Of a stretch of 64,000 nucleotides of DNA, positions 44,494-55,283 are shown one piece after another. The notes beneath the pieces are model-generated. The model was given only the letters and a program-made list of their open reading frames with translations. It was not told the origin of the DNA and made no database searches. The position numbers and the translations under genes were made by a program. How positions within the stretch are numbered: position 1 is the stretch's first letter; every line of letters begins with the position of its first letter. The DNA lies in contig JAOPGA020001155.1 in NCBI GenBank assembly GCA_026419775.2, forward strand, positions 1 to 64,000, given 5' to 3'. The DNA comes from Acrasis kona. Its lineage: Eukaryota; Heterolobosea; Eutetramitea; Acrasida; Acrasidae.

Positions 44494-44829
44494 TTATTCT
44501 TCATCAGAGTCATCATTCTTCTTTGCTTTTTTTCTTGACGGTGCTCTTCTTGCGGGCGCCCTCTTTGGTGGTGTTTTTGTTGCAGGTTTCTTCTCTTCTT
44601 CCTCGTCGTCCTCCTCATCTTCATCTTCGTTGTCTTCATCATCGTCCTGTTCATCGGGGTTGTATTCGTCACCGCTATCCTGCTCTTCCTCTTCTTCCTC
44701 TTCTTCTTCCTCTTCTTCCTCCTGTTGTTCTACTTCTTCTTCAGTTGCAGGTTTTTCTTCATCCCTTTTCCTCTTTTTCTCTTCCTCTGCTTTGGGTGAC
44801 GAAGTAGTAGTCTCTGGGACGTCGGACAT
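44494..44829 (-). CDS. Highly acidic small nuclear-type protein
   Basis: 111 aa from MSDVPETTTSSPKAEEEKKR. After a basic KKRKRDEE the chain is mostly Glu/Asp (a 14-residue Glu run, then mixed acidic). It ends in a basic APARRAPSRKKAKKNDDSDEE segment with Pro-Arg blocks. The composition is like prothymosin-type or histone-binding chaperones, or nucleolar proteins. It is low complexity, so homology cannot be used. The GAA/GAG-rich coding strand creates a long Ser-rich shadow frame on the other strand. Confidence 0.65.
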   Translation of the reverse strand: MSDVPETTTSSPKAEEEKKRKRDEEKPATEEEVEQQEEEEEEEEEEEEEQDSGDEYNPDEQDDDEDNEDEDEEDDEEEEKKPATKTPPKRAPARRAPSRKKAKKNDDSDEE

Positions 44830-45269
44830 GTTTGTTGAAAATTTAACGCACACAACGGTCAACCCACACAGTTATTTAATTTGTGCAACCGTCCAAATAC
44901 ATGATCCACCCCTCAATAAAATACAAACTCTATCGTCGAGATGATATGACATTTATTATCTTACTGTCCACGCGAATAGATTTTATGTTTTTTTCAAAAA
45001 TGACCATTTAATGATGAAACAGCTTCTTTGCTTCATTCAGCTAACTAAGCCTATGCAACATTGACAAAGTTATAGTAGTCGCAAATAAAGAAGGTTGATT
45101 GGAGTAAAAAAGCTAAGTCAAATACCAGAGGGTAGCTGGCTACTATTGGGCGGGCCATATATTGAGAAAATCACTAATCCGGGTGTATCAAGATTTTACG
45201 CTCTTGGGGTGTTAAAATTTTACAAAATATTACTCGACTTGACATTGACACCTTGTTGGATTAAACGTC
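44830..45269. other. 440-bp divergent noncoding stretch
   Basis: Lies between the start of the acidic protein gene and the start of the kinesin-like gene. A 74-codon plus-strand frame here (from 45095) is not supported: it overlaps the kinesin first exon in another frame. Confidence 0.45.
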
Positions 45270-48200
45270 ATGGAGGTCGAACCGAGAACAAGCAATGGCA
45301 CAGTCGATACTGTTGTTAGATTTCGGCCATTCCTCAAAAGCGAAGTAGCAGGATCTGAAAAAGCTGGTAAAAGTTGTGCTGCCTTCCACAAGAGTGGGAA
45401 AAAAGTACAGATAAAAGTACGTACCAAATTTCTTCAAAAATAACTCTTTATAGTACGGAATAGATACTCCTAGAGAGTTCGTATTCGATTCAGTCATGAA
45501 GACTGATGTACAACAGGACGCAGTGTTTGACGCTATCGGTCCAAAAGTGGCAACGACCATCATGGATGGTATGCACCATACTATAGTTTGTTTCGGATCT
45601 CGAGGCTCCGGTAAAACCTATACATGCTTTAGTGGAGGTGTTATCAAGCAATCTGTGACTTCTAAATCAGATGGTCTATTTCCAAGAATAGTTAGAGAAG
45701 TCTTCAACCGAGTAAGTCGGCGTCTTCAACAACACCATCTTATTTTATCAGATCTTCGATGCTGCAGAAGACGAAAAGTCAGAATTTACCATGAAATTTT
45801 CTTGTTATGAAGTTTCACTCGACGAGATTGCAGATTTGTCCGTTGAAGGGGGAGGAAACGTAGAATGCCTTGTCGATGTAAGCCACTTGAGATGTTACGT
45901 TTTGTTTACCTTTTTTTAGGAAGAGACCAACGAAGTTATACTAGATGGCATCATTGAAGAGTTTGTTGGAAATGAAGACGAATTGTTCGAACTACTACAA
46001 GCTGGGTTACACAGAAGGAAGCCTGATCATTCAACAATCGCTGAAATGACAGTGTCACACCACCGAGTAGATACAAACACCACAGTTTCTTCCAGATTAA
46101 CAATCATGGATTTGGATAAATTCGGACAGGAGACGTTACAAGAAGTTACTGTGGCCATTGCAGAGCAACAAGAATACAACTTTTTTGAATCAAGGTAAGC
46201 ACTACTTGACGTGCCCTTCAACTAACATTAATAGCCTCAAAAGTATAATTTTTGGCAGAGTTTTCATCAACGCTCTGGTTCATTCCATTGCATGCTGTAG
46301 TCCATCCATAGAACTTGTAAAATCCAACACCCTACCTAACCTCGAATTTGCTGAATTGTGAGTTGCGTCAATTAATCGAACCACGTACTTACTATTAGGA
46401 TTAAGCAAGTAGATGTTTGTGCTACCCAAAACTATCTTTTAGAAGAAATGTTGGGTGAGGTCGAACAGATTAACGAGGACGGTGAAGTAATTTTACCAGG
46501 CTCTGACGTAGATCAAACCTCCGAGACCGCTGCCACAGATACTGCAGCAGTTGCTGCCGCGGCTGCCAAGTACAACGAGCTGGAGAAGCGTCACCAAGAG
46601 ACACAAGTATACTTTGATTACATTTTTTTCATCTAACTTTCAAAGAATGAGTTGACTAAACTAAAGGCAAACCATCAAGAGACCCAACAAACTCTTAGAA
46701 AGTCACTTTTCGCTCTTCGTTCTCAATGTAAGGCCATCCGAAGTCAACACGCACAGCTTCAGAAGCAGTCGAACAATTCGTTCGAGGCCACCAAGTCTGC
46801 AATACTAGATGGCGTCAGCACGCAGATCGAAACGAAACTTCGACACATTCTTAACAAATCCCAAAACATGAGCGCAAGCACCACACAAATACTTGAAAAC
46901 GAAAGAACACAACACAAATCAGAAATATCACGCGCTCAAGAAAGAATCCAAGTACGTTACACATTGATTCACGTTATATTTATTTTTTCATAGACGTTGG
47001 AAAGAGAGTCGGATGTTGCAAAAGAGCGGATGCAAGAAAAAAAGAAGAGAATCGAACAGCTCGATGTGGATGTCATCAAAATCACAACCCAAAACGAAGA
47101 GTTGGAATTCGAACTACAAAACTCCGAGTTGCAGATACAAAATCTCTTGATCAAGATGGAAGAAGCAGATAACGAAACGAATGCATACAGACAACAATTG
47201 CAACACAAACAAGAACAAATCGATTCCCTACAATCTCAATTAGAAACCAACACTGCGCCGCAAGCATCCTCCGAAGAGACCGAACAATTAAAACAAAAAG
47301 TATCCGAACTAGAGGTCAAGATCACAACCGAAGCAGAAAACTTTAATCGCGAGAGAGATTACACCAACGAGTTTATCGAACGCTTGAGAAGAAACCTCGA
47401 CGAATCAGAGCAAGAAATCGATCGGCTCAATCAAGAAAAGAAGAAACTTCAAGACAGCGCCCAAGCATCAGAAGAAACATTAGAGGTCAAATCGCCGGTC
47501 AAAGTAGTCGAAAAGAAATTCACGGATCACGCCGATCGCTTCTTATCCGCTCGTGCCATATTCGAAAACAACAAGCTCGCAGAAAACAATTCGCCATCCA
47601 AACCACCACCCATGAGCCGATTGAATTCCGTTAGAAATGATTCGGAAATCAAGAAATTAAAAGAAGAGTTGCAAGAGGAAACAAAGAGAAGACAAAAGTA
47701 TCAAAACGAAGTCAAGGAGGTTTACGAACAAATGGATAAACTAAGAACTGCAACCACCAGCAAATTCCAATTACAACAATTACAAAGCACGGTCAACGAT
47801 GTGAACGAACAATTGGGCGCCATGAGACAACGAGCAAGTAATGCAGAAATGGAGGTGGTGAGAGTGAAGGCTGAATTCGATCACCTGCAACAATCCGTGG
47901 TGAGATCGGAACAACGCGTTCAACAATTGACCGACGATTGTCAAGCATTAAACATTTCGAACGAACAATTAAAGAGCGAATTGATCGTGTATCAGCGTGG
48001 GTTCGAATCCGCTCAAGAGCCAACCAATAACGAACAAGTCAGACAATTACAAGAATTGATCGCCGACAAGAATTACGAATTGGAAAATGCAGATCAGAAC
48101 AACAAGGACGCAAAGAACAACATTGCAACGTTACAAGCACAAATCAAGGAGATCGAGAGCGATCACTCGTCACAAATTCAACAATTACAATTGCACCTCA

Positions 48201-49279
48201 CCAACGCACAATCTTCTTGTGTGGAGTTGAGAGAAGAGAAGAGCGAACTGATTTCGAGGTTGGATAAATTACAAAGGGAATTGGTCGAATTGAACAAGAA
48301 GAAGAACGAAGAGGTCATCAATCACGAATCCAACAAGATCGAAGACGGAAAGCGCCCCAGAAGAATTTACAACAAGGTGTTGATCGACGAAATCAACGAA
48401 CAACAAAGAACATTGGCCATGCAAGAGCAAGAACAACAGGCGACTAGATTGCACGAATTGAGCGAGAAGGTTAAAATGTTGGAGCAGCGCAATAGAGCCA
48501 TGAGCAAGATGGTGGATCAAACTGCTACTACCGGAAAGAAAATTGTAAGAAAGGATAGGTCATTACAAGAAGATGGTCAACCAGAAGCGGAAGAGGAAGA
48601 AGAAAACGACGCAGTTGCCGCCGTCATTGACCAAGACGAGGACGTCGAGGAAGAGGCGTTGAAGCCCATCGAGAGCGATCAAAGCGAATGGGTGGCCATG
48701 ATGAACCCGCTGTTCAATCCTCTACAAGTCGCAAACGATTACGAATCAGATTCCACCGCCACCGCCACCACGTTCAATCAAGAAGCTCCACCCGCCGAGA
48801 GATCTTCGTCCATGGTGGAGAATAGACGCAAGTCCAACGGAAGCAGTTTGTTGGGAGCCTTCAAGAGGATATCCATCATTAACAACAATGGCAACAATGG
48901 TGGATTAGGATTGTCGAGAGGAATGTCGAAAATGTCGCCAAGAACATTTACTTCGGAGAGCATCGACGAGCATACATTCAAGACTGGTTTCTTGTTGAAG
49001 AAGAGCAAGAATAGCGTGATGGAGAATTGGAAGAGATTCTGGTTCAAGGTGCACCACTCCAACATGTTGTCTGCTTTTATTGACCTGGGCGATGTGAAAC
49101 CATTAGAAACGTTGGATTTGAGAAAGAGCAGCGTGGTCACCGATAAGGCTAACCAGGGACGCAAGTATGTATTCGTCATCACCATGATGGACGGAAGGAC
49201 TCATCACTTTGCTGCCAACAATGAATACGAGAGAAGAGAATGGATGGAGACGCTCAAAAAATGTAGTGGTAGTGAATAA
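45270..49279 (+). CDS. Kinesin-like protein with eroded motor, coiled coil and PH domain
   Basis: Eight exons (45270-45416, 45454-45711, 45752-45877, 45920-46194, 46235-46357, about 46411-46606, 46646-46951, 46994-49279), with introns of 37-53 nt, give ~1238 aa. The acceptor of exon six could be at 46410 or 46413. The N-terminal ~370 residues follow a kinesin motor: VVRFRPFLKS, then YGIDTPREFVFDSVM, and the P-loop FGSRGSGKTYT. Switch I (canonical NxxSSRSH) is reduced to NTTVSSRL, and switch II (DLAGSE) reads DLDKFGQE. Long Gln/Glu-rich coiled coil spans ~450-1000. A PH domain ends the chain (FKTGFLLKKSKNSVMENWKRFWF...RREWMETLKKC). It probably binds membrane lipids; walking is doubtful. The stop is three bases from the convergent palmitoyltransferase stop. 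Confidence 0.85.
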
Positions 49280-49282
49280 ATT

Positions 49283-51508
49283 TTAATGGTTACATTGTTC
49301 ATTGTGCTGGTGTGTTTGTTCGATGGCTGTGGGTGTGGTCATGTCGACGCTCTCTGGGCAGCTTACACCTCTTCCGTTCAAATAACTTCTTGCATAAGCA
49401 GCAGGATATCCAATATAGATGCGATCCCACTGTATCACTCCCTTTGAGAATAAAAACTCCAAACCATTCGCCCACCAACCTCTGTCGAACAAATTTACAG
49501 CATTTCCCCTCACATAACTGTCCTTTATCTTGGCAATCCACCCTAATCGGTGGTAATTTACATGATGAGGTATGCGGACGATCCACGGGTATCTATCCAT
49601 GTACATCATCTCATTACCAGTCATGTTTACAAAAATATTCTTGGTTTGTGCTAATAATAAAGTACTCAACAAGACATGGACAAGAACATTATAGCCGAGG
49701 ATCCAAAACAATAATACATTTTTTTCAAACGATTCCCACATATTACCTTGATAGTTCGCAACCAAATAAGCAATCAACTCATACAAAAACAAACCACTCA
49801 ACAAGCATGTGGAATACAAAAACACCATAAACAACACGTGGTTCCTGCTTCCAATCGGCATGTTCACCCAAGAGCAATAATGGTCAAATCGAGACACGCA
49901 ACGATCGGTCACTCTATCATGCTTGCTTCTTAATGGTTTCTTAATCATACATGTTCCGCAGTAGGTTTTTGTATCCGCAACACCGGTTTGTGCAAGTTCC
50001 AATATTTCTGACTCGTCGCGAGTGAAGCCGATGGCAGCGTCGATGGCATGTTGGTGGGCGTCGCTCATGGGATAAATGTAACCAGGATTGGCAGCTACGA
50101 TGTAAATGTAACTCGACAAGCTGACGACACACAATAAAAGCATAATTATAAATAGCAGTGTAGATGTATTGGGTGGTGTCATGTATGTAATGTGAATCAT
50201 TGCTACCATCATGACGCTGGCAAAGTAAACTCCGAACAAAGATGCGTCGCGCACGGCCTTGTTTGATCCAATGTTGTATAAGCGTTTCGCAATGTACACG
50301 GACGCAATGACGGTGGCGCCAATCAAGAATGGAGAAATGTACCACGGCAAGTAACGAGCGAATATGACACATAATGGAAATACTGCGATGGAGCAGGCCA
50401 TTCTCTTGTATTGTTTTGGTTCGCACATCATTTCCCAATTGGATTGAGTCCTGACGGTTAAAATGTTTGATTCCGTAACAAGCGCCGAATTATCCAACGC
50501 TCCATCATCGTGATCTTCATCTTCGTCGTCGTCGTCGGTGATGCGAATGGAAGTGTGTTCGTCGCGTGTTAATGAAGTATGGTTCTTTTTGCCCAAGCGA
50601 TTAAAATCCAAGAATAGATTAGCAACTGGAAGGTGATGACGGGCTGCGGCCCACTGTGATGCGGTGTGATTTTCCGCATCCCTCCACTCCAACACATTTT
50701 GTACGGCAGTGATCGGCTTTCCTGGCACCATGCAAAGAGCACTAATGATCACCCTGCAAACATTGGCATGACCTTGTCTTGCTGCCCAATGTAACATTGT
50801 CCTCTTGTGTACGTCCACCGCTGTCAACCAATTCCATATGATATCGGGGTCGCTGCGTCTATCCACCTGAATGAACAGTGTACGTATCCAATAGCGTAGA
50901 GCGCTCAGATGACCATTATATGCTGCCCAATGAAATACGGTGTGACGTTCCTTATCTAATAAAAGTGCCTTATTTACATCTCTATCGAACAACTTGTCTT
51001 TGTATTTGCCGACAAGGTAGTGAATCACCAATGTATGTCCATTTTGGGTGCAGTGCGTTAGTGGAGACGACTGTTGCGCATCAAAAGTGTTGTACGGTTG
51101 ACATGAATGTTTCTCCATCATGACCTTTATAACGTTCAAATTTCCACTCATACATGCCCACATAAACGGCGTCTGCCCCTCCAATTGATCTGTTGTATTA
51201 GGATTCGCACCATTTTGGAGCAACAAATTAACGCACTCTTCGTGACCATTATATGCAGCCCAATGTAACGGAGTTGACCCTCTAGCAGGTTCAACCTGAT
51301 TCACTTTATTTCCCCACGAAATCAACAAAAACATGAGGGGCAGATCCCCAGCTTTGGCTGCATCCATCAAAGTTTGTCCCTTGTATTGATCCTTAACGAT
51401 GTGATTCTGCTGATGCAACGACGACGCAGACGATGAACCTGCTTCCTGTTGTTGACCATGTGTGACCAGTACACCCTCTCCCTGAAAGTCCGAGTCTTCA
51501 ACAATCAT
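49283..51508 (-). CDS. Ankyrin-repeat palmitoyltransferase (Akr1/HIP14 type, DHYC)
   Basis: 741 aa in one exon, starting MIVEDSDFQGEGVLVTHGQQ; an upstream in-frame Met would invade the preceding gene. About six ankyrin repeats span residues 50-330 (STPLHWAAYNGHEECVNLLL, HTVFHWAAYNGHLSALRYWI, RTMLHWAARQGHANVCRVII and others). Six hydrophobic segments follow. The cysteine-rich catalytic domain between them reads CGTCMIKKPLRSKHDRVTDR, then FDHYCSWVNMPIG. It carries DHYC rather than DHHC, as in yeast Akr1. These Golgi or vacuolar enzymes attach palmitate to protein cysteines. It lies 31 bases downstream of OGDH on the same strand. Confidence 0.94.
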   Translation of the reverse strand: MIVEDSDFQGEGVLVTHGQQQEAGSSSASSLHQQNHIVKDQYKGQTLMDAAKAGDLPLMFLLISWGNKVNQVEPARGSTPLHWAAYNGHEECVNLLLQNGANPNTTDQLEGQTPFMWACMSGNLNVIKVMMEKHSCQPYNTFDAQQSSPLTHCTQNGHTLVIHYLVGKYKDKLFDRDVNKALLLDKERHTVFHWAAYNGHLSALRYWIRTLFIQVDRRSDPDIIWNWLTAVDVHKRTMLHWAARQGHANVCRVIISALCMVPGKPITAVQNVLEWRDAENHTASQWAAARHHLPVANLFLDFNRLGKKNHTSLTRDEHTSIRITDDDDEDEDHDDGALDNSALVTESNILTVRTQSNWEMMCEPKQYKRMACSIAVFPLCVIFARYLPWYISPFLIGATVIASVYIAKRLYNIGSNKAVRDASLFGVYFASVMMVAMIHITYMTPPNTSTLLFIIMLLLCVVSLSSYIYIVAANPGYIYPMSDAHQHAIDAAIGFTRDESEILELAQTGVADTKTYCGTCMIKKPLRSKHDRVTDRCVSRFDHYCSWVNMPIGSRNHVLFMVFLYSTCLLSGLFLYELIAYLVANYQGNMWESFEKNVLLFWILGYNVLVHVLLSTLLLAQTKNIFVNMTGNEMMYMDRYPWIVRIPHHVNYHRLGWIAKIKDSYVRGNAVNLFDRGWWANGLEFLFSKGVIQWDRIYIGYPAAYARSYLNGRGVSCPESVDMTTPTAIEQTHQHNEQCNH

Positions 51509-51539
51509 TTTACAAAAAAAAATAATCTCAAAAAAAGAT

Positions 51540-54500
51540 TTATTTTGCAAAAGCATCAACACACAATTGTTCCTGCTCCTTGTCATGAATGTGTTTGAAA
51601 CCAGTGGCAGGACTAGCAGCACTGGGCCTTCCATAATACACCAAATCATCGCGTTCCCCGTTAATATTCTTCAACACTGTTCTCGCCCTAAAGTAAAAGT
51701 ATTGCCATGCGCCATAATTCTGAGGTTCCTCCTGCACCCACGCCATCTCAGCATTCGGATACAATCTCAATTGTTCCTCCACACGATCGAATGGGAATGG
51801 TGCAATTTGTTCGACTCTGATGATTGCAACATTCTTAATGTCATTCTCCCTTCTATGCTTCCACAAATCATAATAAACCTTTCCTGTGCAGAACAACACC
51901 CTTCTAATCTTCTCCGGTGCGTCCAACCATTGCTCGGCATCCTCCTCGCTCTCTCCAATCACTCTCTTGAAGCGCGTTCCTTGTTCCATGTCGCTCAAAG
52001 GACTGACTGCCAATTTGAAGGTGCGATCTCCGATCGTGACCTTTTGTGCTCTCAACAAGCTCTTTGGCGTCATGATCACCAATGGCTTTCTGAAGCTCCT
52101 CAACAATTGTCTACGAAGCACATGGAAGTAATTAGCAGGCGTGGTGCAGTTCACCACTTGCCAGTTATTTTCTTGAATCTGTCTTCTTGATTCTGGATCC
52201 ATGTCCGGAATGCAATCTGGAGATTCGTCGTTGAGTTGTAAATATCTCTCCAGACGAGCGTTGCTGTGCTCTGGGCCCTGTCCTTCGTAACCATGAGGCA
52301 ACAACATGACCAATCCAGTGCTCCTCAGCCACTTTTGTTCTCCGCTGGATATGAATTGATCGATGATGGTTTGTGCGCCGTTAGCAAAGTCGCCGAATTG
52401 AGCTTCCCAGATGACCAATGCATTGGGGCTCTCTAGGGAGTATCCCAATTCGAATCCCAACACTCCGAATTCGCTCAACGAAGAGTTGCTCACGTGGAAT
52501 TGACCTTGACCTTCGCTAATGTTATCCAGCGGTCTGAACTTGCTCTCTGTTTCTTGATCAATGAGCACGCTGTGCCTGTGGGAGAAGGTTCCTCTTTCGT
52601 ACGTCTTGTCCGCTCAATCTAACGTGATACTTTTCGTTCAATAAGGATGCGAAACATAAAATCTCTGCACATCCCCAAATCTACTTCCTGATCCTTGTCC
52701 ACCATGTTTGCTCTCGAATCTTGTACTCTCTTGACTCCGGAGTGAATGTTAAATGTTGATGGATAATGAGAGATTTTGGATCCTAATTGTTTGAGTACGG
52801 ACAATGGTAATCCAGTGTCACGAATGGGAGAAACGTTCGATGGTTCCAACATTCCCTCCCAGTTGGAATCCTTTCTGTACCATTCGATGCTCATGTTCTT
52901 TTCGATTTGTGCAGAATCACCAGTGGCGCTGACTTTTGAATCATTTTGTGACGATGATGATGATGTCGATGATGAATGTGACGATGATTCCTTGCTCGAA
53001 TTGTATGCTTGATCGAATATGCTCTTGATCCATGCTAATTGTTGCTTGGGTTCATCTTCGTTCTTGAACACTCCCTCCTTCAATAATCGTTGCGTGTATA
53101 ACTGTAACGTGGGTTCGTGCTTATCGATGGCACGGTACATTTTAGGTTGTGTGAACATGGGTTGATCCAACTCATTGTGACCACGGCGTCTGTAACATAC
53201 AATGTCGACCACGACATCCTTGTGGAATTCCTGTCTCCACTCTGCGGCTAATTTACACACCTGCACCACTGCTTCTGGATCGTCTCCATTCACGTGGAAC
53301 ACGGGCGCGCTGATGAACTTGGCGAGATCGGTGGCGTATGGGCTGGATCTGCTTTGTCTGGGATTGGTGGTGAAACCGATCTGATTGTTGATGAGAATGT
53401 GTATGGTACCTCCGGTGGTGTAATCATGGAGATCGCTGAAACCCATGGTCTCGTAGACGACTCCTTGTCCAGAGAATGAAGCGTCTCCGTGGATTAGAAT
53501 GCTCATGACTCGCTCTCTCTTGTGATCGTTCAGGTAGAATTGTTTGGCTCTTGTCTTTCCCTCCACGACGGGATTGACGCACTCCAAGTGACTTGGATTG
53601 GCAACCAAACTAACGTCCACCACCTTGTCATTGTATGGCAAGTGTCTCTTTGTGCTCATTCCCAAATGGTACTTTACATCTCCGCTTCCGAATCCTTCGT
53701 ACATCTTACCTCCTTGGAATTCTGCAAAAATGTTTTCTAGTGGCTTGCGCATGACGTTGGCCAAAAAGTTTAACCTTCCACGATGGGCCATTCCACATAC
53801 AAAAGTGCTGACACCGAGTGAGCTGGCAGTGTCCAATATGCTCTTCATTCCTGGCATCAAGCTCTCGCATCCTTCCAAACCAAATCTCTTTGCTTGTGGG
53901 AATTTATTGCCGCAGTATGTTTCGAAAGTGTCGCTGAAGGCTAATCTCTCCCAGATCACCTTCTTCTCCTTCTCGGATAGATCGACTGGGTTCCTTACCT
54001 CCAAGCGCTCTCTCAACCAATTGCACTGTTGTCTGTTCATGATGTGCATGTATTCGGCACCAATCTTGTTGGCATATGTACGTTGGAGGGCACCAATAAG
54101 CTCACGAATGGTGAGTGGTTTTGATTGTGGTGCTAAAAATCCGCTCATCATCTATTTTGTGGTTAGTGTGCTAATTGAATGTTGATTTTTTACTTCGACG
54201 GAGAAGTTGATATCTGTACGATCTAGATCGCTCTCTCTTATTGGGTAGTTATTAATGTCAAGCTCCTTTGGCGTAGATGAATCTAAATCAGCATTGTACA
54301 GCTTGAGTGGGTCCAAATCTGCCATGTGATGGCCGCTGACCTACAAGTCGTGTTAATGGAGACAATTGGTTAGCGTAACGTACTTGGTATGCTCTCACGA
54401 GAGCAACAACCGCGGCACTCAGTGTGTTATCTGTTGTAGGTCTTGAATGGACTGCCTCTGTGCTTGGGGTACCACTAGAGGAGTACAGTTCTTTAAAATA

Positions 54501-54737
54501 TGCTTGCCATGCCTCATCGACACTTTGGTTGTCGCCAAGCCATTTAGCCTCCAAATGCTCCAAGTATTGTGCACTACTGCCGTTTGCAAATGACTCACTA
54601 CATAGTTTCGACCAGTTCATAGGTTGTTGTGATACCAACAACCTTTTTGATTCTGTAAAACATCTTCTTTGTAATGCAGCTTTCGCTGCTGCTTTGTATC
54701 CTTTTGAGAAGGAACGAAGCAGTGCAGACGACCTCAT
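51540..54737 (-). CDS. 2-oxoglutarate dehydrogenase E1, with two frame breaks
   Basis: Exons 54384-54737, 54194-54340 and 51540-54151, with introns of 43 and 42 nt. Reading needs a skipped base near 52678 and another near 52599; the frame-corrected protein is 1036 aa. N-terminal presequence (MRSSALLRSFSKGYKAAAKA), RAYQVSGHHMADLDPL, thiamine-diphosphate site HGDASFSGQGVVYETM with GGTIHILINNQIGFTT, and C-terminal SSLSEFGVLGFELGYSL with NALVIWEAQFGDFANGAQTI mark the E1 of the TCA-cycle oxoglutarate dehydrogenase complex. Between the breaks, the third frame restores CAEILCFASLLNEKYHVRLS and SGQDV. A Ser-rich insert (~SSKESSSHSSSTSSSSS) is unusual. The breaks could be assembly indels or real mutations. 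Confidence 0.9.
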
Positions 54738-54958
54738 TTTACTTTTGAAAAATTAATCAACTGAAACTTTGTAAAGAATATTTCCGTGAAAATTCCGTTG
54801 TAATTTACCGAAGAACGAACATTCATTGCGGAAGTCCTTACGTTCATCACAGAAAACGCATGATTAAATTCTCCAGTGTATTGGAATCAGTGCGTTTATA
54901 ACAATGGTGCAACTAAAGAACATTCATTAAATTAAATCAGGCTTCTATTTCAGCGTGG

Positions 54959-55225
54959 ATGATTACAGCAAAAAAGCAGCAAAAAATACCTCCCTTAATG
55001 ACCTCCAGTCTGCCAGTGCAATTCAAACAATTTCTGACCTTACATTAAAAGGGAGTTGAAATTGAAATTGATGACTGTATTATAGAAGGGGTGTATAACT
55101 TTACTCAAGTTGATGATGTCATTCAAAGTGCTCAACAAAACAATCAGAGTAATACATCTGGCATAGTTGAGCAACCAAACGGGGATACTGTACTTTATTT
55201 CAACAAGATGTTTCCCTTTAGTTAG
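54959..55225 (+). CDS. Possible small two-exon gene
   Basis: The segment 55052-55225 reads GVEIEIDDCIIEGVYNFTQV, then DDVIQSAQQNNQSNT and on to a TAG, which looks coding. It can be joined to ATG-started exon 54959-55015 (MITAKKQQKIPPLMTSSLP) by a 36-nt segment with a GTGCAA donor and CTGAC before AAG, giving 76 aa. An overlapping frame on the same strand (VDDYSKKAAKNTSLNDLQSA) also looks coding, so the exon layout is uncertain. No family was recognised. It sits between the OGDH start and the HSP70 3' end, convergent with HSP70. Confidence 0.35.
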
Positions 55226-55283
55226 TCCATAACTGTAATTTGCTAACTCGAAATAATTAAATAAAAATTTTATTTGTGCTTCC

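Noticed and set aside
44480..44944. Ser/Cys-rich plus-strand frame opposite the acidic protein
   Set aside because: Complement of GAA/GAG runs; the acidic minus-strand protein is the more likely gene.
45095..45319. 74-codon plus-strand frame before the kinesin
   Set aside because: Overlaps the kinesin first exon in another frame and has no features.
53598..54185. 195-codon plus-strand frame opposite OGDH
   Set aside because: Antisense shadow of a conserved coding exon. Its residues follow the complement of OGDH codons and show no family signal.
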